From contig JADINA010000039.1 in NCBI GenBank assembly GCA_017694295.1, positions 1 through 64,000 on the forward strand: DNA of 64,000 nucleotides, given 5' to 3'. Under the pieces are notes generated by a model. The model was not told the DNA's origin. It made no database searches and worked only from the letters and a program-made list of their open reading frames with translations. Numbering within the stretch: position 1 is the first letter of the stretch; each line of letters opens with the position of its first letter. Below are positions 48,549-56,605 of this stretch, in pieces. This DNA comes from Candidatus Alloenteromonas pullistercoris (GTDB taxonomy: Bacteria > Bacillota_I > Bacilli_A > RFN20 > CAG-826). The position numbers and the translations under genes were made by a program.

Positions 48549-49600
48549 TGGATAGTGACCTCAAGACGATAAAGAGCCTCCTTCTTTTAGGGGCCTCCGC
48601 CTTCATTTTCGCCCTAACCGGGGCCGGGGTCGCGACCTATGCCTTCTTCGACATATCGGAGGGGGCGAAGGTCAGCCACCTCGAATTCGGCGTCGATGGG
48701 GGCGGGTCGTTGCTGCTTGGGTTAAAGGAAAACCTAAGCGGCGATATAACCTATTACCAAGAAGTCGACGACGAAACGCTCTCCCGCCATTACCCGAGCT
48801 ACTCCCCGGGTGCCTCCTTGTCCCCGGTGTCCTCGATGATGCGGGACAGCTGGCTTCTCCCCTCCTTCGACCTAAATACCGGCTTCCCGGTGTTTTACGG
48901 GGATTATGGGGAATACGACGACCCAACCTCGCCCCGCGTCGCCAGGCAAGGCTATATCCAGTTCGAGGCCTATTTCCTTTCTGACGAAGACGGCTACCTC
49001 TACCTAGGTCAAGACACGGGGATAACCCCGCTAGAGGAGGAAAACCGGGCAAAAGAAGAGGAGAAAGAGCTCCCCGATGGGACGCTAGACAAGGTTGTCG
49101 AGGGGGTGAGAGTCTCCTTCCTCTCCTGCCTTGGCTATCAGATCCTCGATTGCCGCGGCGGGGAGAAGGCGACCTACGCCGGGCCGCTTGACATAAACGG
49201 GGACGGTTATCGGGAAATAGATTCCTCCGGGAGGGAAATACTCTATGGAGAATATGAGGGTGAGCCGGTATTCGGCGAACCGCTATCCGAAGAGGCCATA
49301 AACCCGGACGGAACCAAAAGCGCTAAGGGGAGCCGACCGCTACTTGAAGAGGAATCGGCGCAAAACGGATTGACGTTTGCCAAGGAAGAGAGCAAGACGC
49401 TTGAAGAGCTTACCAACCCAGGCACCACATCGACCGTCTCCGCCGCCCCGATAGCCAAGCTAAGCGCCAACGTCCCGGAAAGGACGGTCATCACCATCTA
49501 CCTCGAGGGATGGGATAAGGAGGTCAACGACCTCGTCGAGGACGGATCGTTCTCGCTTAAGCTCGAGTTCAACGCATTGCTAATGCCTTTATCGGCATAA
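48548..49600 (+). CDS. SipW-type signal surface protein
   Basis: LLLLGASAFIFALTGAGVATYAFFDISEGAKVSHLEFGV; ATG overlaps TGA of previous gene. Confidence 0.75.
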   Translation: MDSDLKTIKSLLLLGASAFIFALTGAGVATYAFFDISEGAKVSHLEFGVDGGGSLLLGLKENLSGDITYYQEVDDETLSRHYPSYSPGASLSPVSSMMRDSWLLPSFDLNTGFPVFYGDYGEYDDPTSPRVARQGYIQFEAYFLSDEDGYLYLGQDTGITPLEEENRAKEEEKELPDGTLDKVVEGVRVSFLSCLGYQILDCRGGEKATYAGPLDINGDGYREIDSSGREILYGEYEGEPVFGEPLSEEAINPDGTKSAKGSRPLLEEESAQNGLTFAKEESKTLEELTNPGTTSTVSAAPIAKLSANVPERTVITIYLEGWDKEVNDLVEDGSFSLKLEFNALLMPLSA

Positions 49601-49618
49601 AGGAAAGGGAGGAAGGAC

Positions 49619-51166
49619 ATGACCGCTTACTTCGATTACCTGAAGCACATGATAATTGAGTTTTTCACCAACTTTGGGCTGTTTTTCTACGACGTCTTTG
49701 CCGGGCCTTGGAAAAGGGTGCCCGCCGAGATCGACTACTACAACTCCCTTTATGCCAACTACTCCCCCGACTTCGGGGCGGGCGGATGGTTCTTCTTCGT
49801 CCTTTTCCTCCTTCTTTTGCTAGCCGCGCTGGCCGCTTTCGGATACCTTATATACTACCTTATCACCAAATACGTACATTTTAGGGCCAAAACCGAGGAC
49901 GTAGGCAAATACCGGAGCGAGATTGAGCGGCTCAACCTCGAGCTTTACCACGCGATATCCGAAAAGGACCGGGTCCTCGGGCTTCAGGTCGCCTCCTTAT
50001 CCGGTATCGCGCCCGTCTCTGAGGCAGGGAGCGCCAAAACCGAGAAAAAGGAAGAGGAAGGCGAAAAAGACGAAAGGCGCTTCCCCAAGCTTGCCAACGT
50101 CGACGCCGAATACCTCACCCCGATGCCGGCCACCAGGTTGCCAGATGACGCCGAGGGCATCGGCTTAAAGGGCATTTGCGAGCGCTTCCGCCTTTTCTGC
50201 GCCTCCCAGCTCGGCCTTTATTACACCATCGACACGATGCGCGAGTTCATCGCCTCGATCGGGACGAGCAAGATCATCATCCTCGAGGGCATCTCCGGCA
50301 CCGGCAAAACCTCCTTGCCCTACGCGTTTGGCCGCTTTTTGAAGCATAACGCCACCATCTGCTCGGTCCAGCCAAGCTGGCATGACCGCTCCGAGCTACT
50401 CGGCTATTACAACGACTTCACCCACCGCTTCACCGAGACCGAGTTCCTGCGGGCCGTATACGAGGCGACTTACCGCGACGACCTTTCCGTCATCGTCCTC
50501 GACGAGATGAACCTCGCCCGCATCGAATACTATTTCGCCGAGTTCCTCTCAATCATGGAAATGCCTAACGTCAGCGAGTGGAACATCTCGCTTGTCGCGG
50601 CCCCAAGGGAGGATGACCCGCGCCACCTTAACGAGGGGAGGCTCCTAATCCCGCAAAACATCGTCTTCGTCGGCACAGCCAATAACGACGACTCGACCTT
50701 CACCATCACCGACAAGGTCTACGACCGCTCGATGTCGCTTTTCTTCGACAACAAGGGCATCGCCTTCGAATCGGAATTCACCGAGGCCTGCCCCCTCCCC
50801 TACGACTATCTTTCCTCCCTTTTCGCCAAAGCCAAGGTCGATTACCCGCTTTCGGCGAAGACCCGGGAGAGGTTTGAGCAGCTAGACAGCTTCGTCATCG
50901 CCAAGTTCAAGCTGGCCTTCGGCAACCGCATACTCCGCCAGCTTGAATCCTTCGTCCCCTGCTATTGCGCCTGCGGCGGGACCGAGCTAGAGGCCGTCGA
51001 CTACATGTTTGAGTCGAAGATACTCAAGAAGTTCGAGGTTTTGAACGTCTCCTTCCTCCGCGATGAGCTGCTTGAGCTCGATACCGAGCTAAGCAAGCTT
51101 TTCGGCAAAGGGGAGTTCAAGCGGAGCAAAGCCAAGATAAGGGGGTTCCTCAAGCAGGTGTCCTGA
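49619..51166 (+). CDS. Membrane-anchored McrB-like AAA+ ATPase
   Basis: N-terminal TM; Walker A EGISGTGKTS; Walker B VIVLDEMNLARIEYYFAEFL; GTANNDDSTFTITDKVYDRS. Confidence 0.85.
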   Translation: MTAYFDYLKHMIIEFFTNFGLFFYDVFAGPWKRVPAEIDYYNSLYANYSPDFGAGGWFFFVLFLLLLLAALAAFGYLIYYLITKYVHFRAKTEDVGKYRSEIERLNLELYHAISEKDRVLGLQVASLSGIAPVSEAGSAKTEKKEEEGEKDERRFPKLANVDAEYLTPMPATRLPDDAEGIGLKGICERFRLFCASQLGLYYTIDTMREFIASIGTSKIIILEGISGTGKTSLPYAFGRFLKHNATICSVQPSWHDRSELLGYYNDFTHRFTETEFLRAVYEATYRDDLSVIVLDEMNLARIEYYFAEFLSIMEMPNVSEWNISLVAAPREDDPRHLNEGRLLIPQNIVFVGTANNDDSTFTITDKVYDRSMSLFFDNKGIAFESEFTEACPLPYDYLSSLFAKAKVDYPLSAKTRERFEQLDSFVIAKFKLAFGNRILRQLESFVPCYCACGGTELEAVDYMFESKILKKFEVLNVSFLRDELLELDTELSKLFGKGEFKRSKAKIRGFLKQVS

Positions 51167-51175
51167 TAGAAAACC

Positions 51176-53329
51176 ATGGCTGGGCGTCATTCGTTGCAAT
51201 TGGCCGGGAGGGCCTACTTCAAGAAGCTGGAGTCGCTACTAAAGACTTCAAAGTCTTTCGAAGCGCTCAAAAACACCCTCCAAGGCGAGAAAAGCACCTA
51301 CATCGCCCAGAAGAGCCGCCTTGAGGAGAAGACGCTGGACGACACCTTCATCATCGAGCTCGAGAAGGGGGTGGCCGCCATCGAGAAGATCACCCGCAAC
51401 CCCCGCAGCTTCATAAAAGACGAAGACGTCGTGGTTGAGGCGGGAAGGGCGAAGCGGATATCCTCAAGGACGGTTAGCCACTTGGCCTCCCACACCCAAT
51501 TCGTCCATTCCGTCGACGAGAAGGGCAACGTCACCCCCGAGAAGCTGCTCGTCCCCGAATCCGACATCGACTATTGGATTTACGAGAACAGGTTTTTGAT
51601 GACCCTCATCAACAAAGCCTCAGTGTTCGTCGAGAAGCGCTTCCTCTTCGTCAAAGACCATGGCGAGACCCGCGATTCCGAGGTGTTGCTCCTGCATACC
51701 CTTTCCGAGGTTGCCGGGGTGAGGTTTGAAGTCGACACCCGGGTCAAGGTTAGCGCCTTAAGCAAAGACGGCGGGCAGGCGGAGAAAAACGACAGGCTAT
51801 TGCTGCGCTTAGCCAAGCTGCGCGAGCGGCTCGCCTTCCTTTCCTCCTCGCCCTTCATGCAGCTGATGAGGGGCGCCAAAAGCGTCGCCAACCCAATCCA
51901 CCCGACCAACCTCCTCGTCAAGCACCCCGACTACAAAAAGGCCCTTCGCCTTTGGAAGTTCATCGATTCGTATAAAGAGCTTGGCATCTCCTATTCGGTT
52001 AGCGAATCGAACAAGAAGTTCAAAGAGGATTACGTAACGAAGCTCATGGCCTTGCTTTCGGAGTCGATATTGACCCTAGAGGCCAACCTTATCGAGAAAG
52101 ACGAGATCAAGCCCAAGAAAAAGAAAAAGAAGATCGTCCCGAAGGTCATCTTCTCCCTTGAGGACGAGACTTTCTACGACGGCCGTTTCCTCTATGACCA
52201 ATTCCCGATGGAAGAAAGGGAAAGGACCACCCCGATGTCCCCGACCGAGGAGGAGGCGAGGCAATACCGCGAGCAGTTCGAAAGGAAGATCAAATCCGAT
52301 CGGGCCAAGCGGGCCATCGTCGAGGCCGAGATCGAAAGGGCCAAGGAAAAAGACGTCGAGGAGGAGGCCAAAGCGAGAAGAAGGGAGCAGGAAAAGCGGA
52401 GGCAAGAAGAGGAACGCCAAGCCGCGGTAAGAAGGCTTGAGCTCGAAAGAGCCAAGCTCGAGGCCGAGAAGAAGAGCCTTGAGGACATAAGAAACCGGGA
52501 AAAGGAGGAGCTTGAGAAGCTCCGCCTCACCAGGATCGAGGTATTCCGCCTCGGACGAAGCGACAGAGGGCCTTTGGACATGCCCTCGGCCGACAGCACC
52601 CCCTACCCCGACCAAAAGCCCTATGAGCGGCCCGGCGGACTCATCATGGCCGATGACTCCGGATTGCCCGAAGGCATTGTTGAGGAAGAGGATAAGCCAA
52701 GCATCGTCGAGGGCATCGACATCGAAGAGCAAGGCGAGGCCATCCCCACTTTCGAGGTGGGCATTGAAAAGGCAAGCGAAACCCCCAATATAGAGGAAAA
52801 TAAACAAGGGGCCATAAAAGAGCCAAAAACCGAAGAAAAGGAAAGCAAGCTCAAGGCAAAACAAAAGAAGGCGGCGCCCAAGGCGAAAAAAGCCCCAAGC
52901 AAGGACAAGGAAAAGCCGGAAAAGAGCGAAAAGAAGCGGAAACCCACCAAAAAGGCGGTAAAGAAGGAAATAGATAAGGAAAAGGAAAATGAGGTTACCA
53001 AGCCCGTTCCTTTGCCTATTGAATCCGATAATGAACAAAAGAGGATAGAGGCGGAAAAGAAAGAAGAGAAGCCTATAGAGCCAGCTGAGCCAAGCCCCGC
53101 GCCCAAGGAAGAGGAAAAGGCAGCGGAGTCTAGCAAAGAGGAAAGCAAAGCCGTGCCGCCTAAGCGGAAAAAAGGCAAAGCCGCCAGGAAAGCCAAGAAG
53201 GATGAGGAGAGGGCGAAGAAGGAAGAGGAAGAGAGGCAAACGCCCCACTTCACCACCCTCAAAACCCGTTCCAAACGCGGCGGGCGGAGCTTTGTCAAGG
53301 ACTACGCGAAAAACCGGAGGAAGGGATAG
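51176..53329 (+). CDS. DUF2357-like protein with long K/E-rich C-terminus
   Basis: SDIDYWIYENRFLMTLINKASVFV; HPTNLLVKHPDYKKALRLWKFIDSY; adjacent to McrB-like ATPase; coiled-coil and KE-rich tail. Confidence 0.65.
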   Translation: MAGRHSLQLAGRAYFKKLESLLKTSKSFEALKNTLQGEKSTYIAQKSRLEEKTLDDTFIIELEKGVAAIEKITRNPRSFIKDEDVVVEAGRAKRISSRTVSHLASHTQFVHSVDEKGNVTPEKLLVPESDIDYWIYENRFLMTLINKASVFVEKRFLFVKDHGETRDSEVLLLHTLSEVAGVRFEVDTRVKVSALSKDGGQAEKNDRLLLRLAKLRERLAFLSSSPFMQLMRGAKSVANPIHPTNLLVKHPDYKKALRLWKFIDSYKELGISYSVSESNKKFKEDYVTKLMALLSESILTLEANLIEKDEIKPKKKKKKIVPKVIFSLEDETFYDGRFLYDQFPMEERERTTPMSPTEEEARQYREQFERKIKSDRAKRAIVEAEIERAKEKDVEEEAKARRREQEKRRQEEERQAAVRRLELERAKLEAEKKSLEDIRNREKEELEKLRLTRIEVFRLGRSDRGPLDMPSADSTPYPDQKPYERPGGLIMADDSGLPEGIVEEEDKPSIVEGIDIEEQGEAIPTFEVGIEKASETPNIEENKQGAIKEPKTEEKESKLKAKQKKAAPKAKKAPSKDKEKPEKSEKKRKPTKKAVKKEIDKEKENEVTKPVPLPIESDNEQKRIEAEKKEEKPIEPAEPSPAPKEEEKAAESSKEESKAVPPKRKKGKAARKAKKDEERAKKEEEERQTPHFTTLKTRSKRGGRSFVKDYAKNRRKG

Positions 53330-53332
53330 CAG

Positions 53333-54160
53333 ATGGTTAGGAAATGGGCCTCGCGCCTAGTCACCCTCTTCCTCCTCCTTTTGGTGGGCTTTGTCGGCTA
53401 TTGCCAGGTGTCGATGGTCGTGACGATGAACAAAAACTATGGGGTCCCGAGCGTCTTCGGCTACTCCTTCCTCTACGTCGCCACCGACTCGATGGAGGGC
53501 GACCTCCCCGACTCCCTCCCCGTCGGCACCGGCATCGTCATCCAAGACGTCGACCCCCATTCGATCGCCCCCGGGGACGTCATCACCTTCTATTATCCGG
53601 CCATCAAGGCCCCCGACACCCACCGAGTCCATGAGATAACCGAGGACGAAGACGGACATTTAACCTTCTACACCCGCGGCGACAACCTTAACGCCCAGCT
53701 GTCCAACGGGCAATGGGACGAAAACTATAGGGAAATCGTCCCCCAGGAGCATTACATCGGCAAGGTCGTTAGCCACTCCAAGGCCTTCGGCATCTTCCTC
53801 ACCTACGTCTCCCCCCAAGTGCCAAGCGACCACAACCACGCCAGGTGGCTTTTCCCCCTGCTCGTCATCTTGCCACTCGCCATCTGCGCCGCCATCACCA
53901 TCGCCTCGACGGTGAGGCAGCTTCGCAAGGAGAAAAAAGAGGAAAAGGCTGCTTTGCTTAAGGCGATGGAGGAAGAGGGCATCGACCAAACCGACGAGTC
54001 GCAGGTTTTCTCCTTTGAAGAGAAGTGGCGCTTCAAAAAGGAACTCCGCGAGCAATATGCGGAAGAAAAGGAAAAAGAGAGGAAGAGGCTGCTTAAAGAC
54101 ATGAAAAGGAAAAGGAAAAGCGAGGCCGAGGGGCCTATAATCAGGGAGGAAAAGCAATGA
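53333..54160 (+). CDS. sipW: Signal peptidase I, ER/SipW type
   Basis: YVATDSMEGDLPDSLPVGTGIVIQDV...GDVITFYYP...DTHRVHEI (Ser-His type); C-terminal TM. Confidence 0.85.
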   Translation: MVRKWASRLVTLFLLLLVGFVGYCQVSMVVTMNKNYGVPSVFGYSFLYVATDSMEGDLPDSLPVGTGIVIQDVDPHSIAPGDVITFYYPAIKAPDTHRVHEITEDEDGHLTFYTRGDNLNAQLSNGQWDENYREIVPQEHYIGKVVSHSKAFGIFLTYVSPQVPSDHNHARWLFPLLVILPLAICAAITIASTVRQLRKEKKEEKAALLKAMEEEGIDQTDESQVFSFEEKWRFKKELREQYAEEKEKERKRLLKDMKRKRKSEAEGPIIREEKQ

Positions 54161-55734
54161 GGAAAAGCATCATGGCCTATAGCGGCCTACTAGTCGCCTC
54201 CCTCTTCCTTTTGGGGCTAAACATCGGCTTCCTCCTTTTCATCCTCCTCATCCCCCTTTCCAGGGGCGAGGCGGTTGAAGGCGATAGGCTCGCCGCCTGC
54301 CTTTCCCTTTCCCTTACCGAGGTCGTCTTCGTCTTCCTTTCGGCCTTCTTCCTCCACCGCCGCCTAGTCTTGGGGCGGAAAAGGGAATTCCTGCTTGGAA
54401 GGTTTGGGGAAGCTAACGACATCTTGCTGGAATCGGAGATGGCCAAAGCCTTCGATCGCCTTAAGGGGGAAGGCAAGCAAAAACGCTTCGCCGTCGCCCT
54501 CAACATCCTCGGGCCCGATAGCCAAATGCTTTCCTCCTTCCAAGACGAGGTCAGGAGGAAAACCCTCCGTTTCGTCTATAACTGCCTTAAAGTCAATTTC
54601 CCCCTCGACCCAATCGGGATAAACGAGTCAAACGAGTTCCTCCTCGCCCACCTAGACGAGGACATGGAGGGCTTTTCCGCCGAGCTTCGCCGCTTCGCCT
54701 CCGGGCTAAGCGACTACTTCTCCCATAGCGGAGCCATCCCCTTTGCCACCATCCTCTTCGGCTTAAGCCAAAAGGGGGCGGAGGAAGGCAAGGCGGGGGT
54801 CGCCGCCTTCGAGGAGGCCGAATACGCCCTCCGCCACAACTCCAAAGCCCGCCTTAGCGGCGACGTCCTCCCCTTTAGCCACGACCTCATCGACCAAGAC
54901 GCCTCGATCCATTGGCTCGATCAAGACTTGGCGGGCGCGATAAACCGAGGCGAGTTCATCGTCTATTACCAAGGCAAAGTCGATTTGAAGACCGGCTCCT
55001 TCTACGGGGCCGAGGCCCTCATCAGGTGGAAGCACCCCCACCGCGGCATCCTCCCCCCAAGCGTCTTCGTCCCCTATTGCGAATCTAGCGGCAAAATCGT
55101 CGAGATCGACCATTTCGTCTTCAAATCGGTTTGCAAGACGCTTTCGAAATGGAAGGAAGACCCCGCCCTATGCCGCCTCATCGTCTCAGTCAACCTCTCC
55201 CGCCGCACCGTCTACGACCCCGATCTTCTTCCCTTTTTGGCCAAGACGACCGCTGAATACGGGGTCGACCCAAGCCAAATGGAAATCGAGCTGACCGAAT
55301 CGCTCGCGGCCGAGAACCTCGTCTTCATCTCCTCGGTCATCAGGAAGATAAAGGCGATGGGCTTCAAGACAAGCATCGACGACTTCGGCATCGGCTATTC
55401 CTCCCTTTCGGCGTTAAAGTCGATCCCCTATGACGTCTTGAAGATCGACAAGACCTTCATCGACGACATCGAGATCGGCGGCAAGTCGAAGGCGATGGTG
55501 AGCTCGATCGTGAGCTTGGTGCACGCCCTGGGGATGAAAGTCATCGCCGAGAGGGCCGAGTCGATGAGCCAGGTCGCCATCCTCTCCACCCTCGGGGTCG
55601 ACGCCGTCCAGGGCTATTACTTCTCCCGCCCCGTCGACCGGGCCCGCTTCGAGGTGCTCATAAACGAGGACAACAGGCGGAAGAAAGAGGAAAAAGCGAA
55701 GAAGAAGGAAAGCGCGAAGGAGGCAAAGGCATGA
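54157..55734 (+). CDS. EAL-domain c-di-GMP phosphodiesterase with degenerate GGDEF and N-terminal TMs
   Basis: GAEALIRWKHP, VSVNLSRRT, IELTES, SIDDFGIGYSSLSALKSIPYDVLKIDKTFI, QGYYFSRP; GGDEF position reads NESNEF. Confidence 0.92.
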   Translation: MRKSIMAYSGLLVASLFLLGLNIGFLLFILLIPLSRGEAVEGDRLAACLSLSLTEVVFVFLSAFFLHRRLVLGRKREFLLGRFGEANDILLESEMAKAFDRLKGEGKQKRFAVALNILGPDSQMLSSFQDEVRRKTLRFVYNCLKVNFPLDPIGINESNEFLLAHLDEDMEGFSAELRRFASGLSDYFSHSGAIPFATILFGLSQKGAEEGKAGVAAFEEAEYALRHNSKARLSGDVLPFSHDLIDQDASIHWLDQDLAGAINRGEFIVYYQGKVDLKTGSFYGAEALIRWKHPHRGILPPSVFVPYCESSGKIVEIDHFVFKSVCKTLSKWKEDPALCRLIVSVNLSRRTVYDPDLLPFLAKTTAEYGVDPSQMEIELTESLAAENLVFISSVIRKIKAMGFKTSIDDFGIGYSSLSALKSIPYDVLKIDKTFIDDIEIGGKSKAMVSSIVSLVHALGMKVIAERAESMSQVAILSTLGVDAVQGYYFSRPVDRARFEVLINEDNRRKKEEKAKKKESAKEAKA

Positions 55735-56450
55735 TTCTCATCATCGGCGAAAACGAAGACGCCATCCTCTATCTGCGTTCCCGCCTTGTCGACGAGCGTA
55801 AGGAAGTCGTCTTCCCCTCGCTCCAGGTATATCGGGGAAGGATGGGCAACGAGGAGGCGGCCATCGCCTCAATCGGCATCGGGCTCCCATTAGTCGCCAT
55901 AAACGTCGATAACCTGCTTCGGAAATACGAGCCCTACTTGGTTTTCAACGTCGGCTCCGTCGGGGCGATTAAGCCCTCCCTCCACCAAGGGGACGTCTTG
56001 ATCGCGGAACGTTATTACGCCCATGGCATCGACTATTCCGGGGACGGGAAAAACGTATACGGGCAGCTAAACGGCCTTCCGCCCTTCTTCGTCGCCGACA
56101 TGGGGCTATGCGCAAGCGCCGAGAAGGCGGCCTACGAGATCGGGGGACATTACGTCGAGAGGGGGTCGCTTCTTTCCTCCGACATCAGGATCTACGACGA
56201 TAAGCCGGTTTTTGACGATCTGCAAAGGCGCTTTGCCGGCAATTCGCGCCTCACCTGCCTCGATAACTGCTCCTACGCCATCGCGCTTTCTTGCTACTTG
56301 CATAACGCCTCCTTGCTAACCGTCAAATCCGTCAACTACGAATCGGGGGAGGAGTCGCAGCGGCTCAACTTCCGCCGCAAGGGGCTTGAGCTCATGCCCT
56401 TCGTCGGCAAAGTCGTCTCGGCGGTGTTGCTCCGCAACTCCAAAATCTAG
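55731..56450 (+). CDS. Nucleoside phosphorylase/MTA-SAH nucleosidase superfamily protein
   Basis: VVFPSLQVYRGRMGNEEAAIASIGIGLPLVAINVDNLL; LVFNVGSVGAIKPSLHQGDVLIAERYYAHGID. Confidence 0.8.
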   Translation: MILIIGENEDAILYLRSRLVDERKEVVFPSLQVYRGRMGNEEAAIASIGIGLPLVAINVDNLLRKYEPYLVFNVGSVGAIKPSLHQGDVLIAERYYAHGIDYSGDGKNVYGQLNGLPPFFVADMGLCASAEKAAYEIGGHYVERGSLLSSDIRIYDDKPVFDDLQRRFAGNSRLTCLDNCSYAIALSCYLHNASLLTVKSVNYESGEESQRLNFRRKGLELMPFVGKVVSAVLLRNSKI

Positions 56451-56469
56451 CCTCCCCGAGGTCTTGCCC

Positions 56470-56486
56470 TTTATATGAAATATAAA
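56470..56486. promoter_or_regulatory. 17-bp inverted repeat upstream of riboswitch-2 promoter
   Basis: TTTATAT gaa ATATAAA. Confidence 0.45.
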
Positions 56487-56490
56487 AGTG

Positions 56491-56518
56491 TTGCCAAGCG
56501 CCGGCAAACTTGTAAAAT
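56491..56518 (+). promoter_or_regulatory. Putative promoter of riboswitch-2 operon
   Basis: TTGCCA -16 nt- TAAAAT. Confidence 0.6.
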
Positions 56519-56523
56519 AGACC

Positions 56524-56604
56524 TTGTCAAAGGCAAACTTAGGGCGACCTAGGGGCGCAAAACTAAAGGGCCTCACGCAGGCAGCCAGCTACCGCAAATG
56601 ACAA
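56524..56604 (+). ncRNA. Cyclic di-GMP-I (GEMM) riboswitch aptamer 2
   Basis: TTGTCA AAGGCAAACTTAGGgcgaCCTAGGGGCGCAAAACTAAAGGGCCTCACGCAGGCAGCCAGCTACC..TGACAA; P1 TTGTCA/TGACAA, P2 with GCGA loop. Confidence 0.92.
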
Positions 56605-56605
56605 C

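Noticed and set aside
52076-53248. 390-aa minus-strand ORF opposite the DUF2357-like gene
   Set aside because: Leu/Phe-rich mirror translation of a K/E-rich low-complexity coding region; sense frame has clear motifs and operon context
49619-53329. Interpretation as a classical McrBC restriction system
   Set aside because: No recognisable PD-(D/E)XK nuclease or DNA-recognition domain, ATPase is membrane-anchored, and the context is a c-di-GMP/SipW surface operon rather than a defence island
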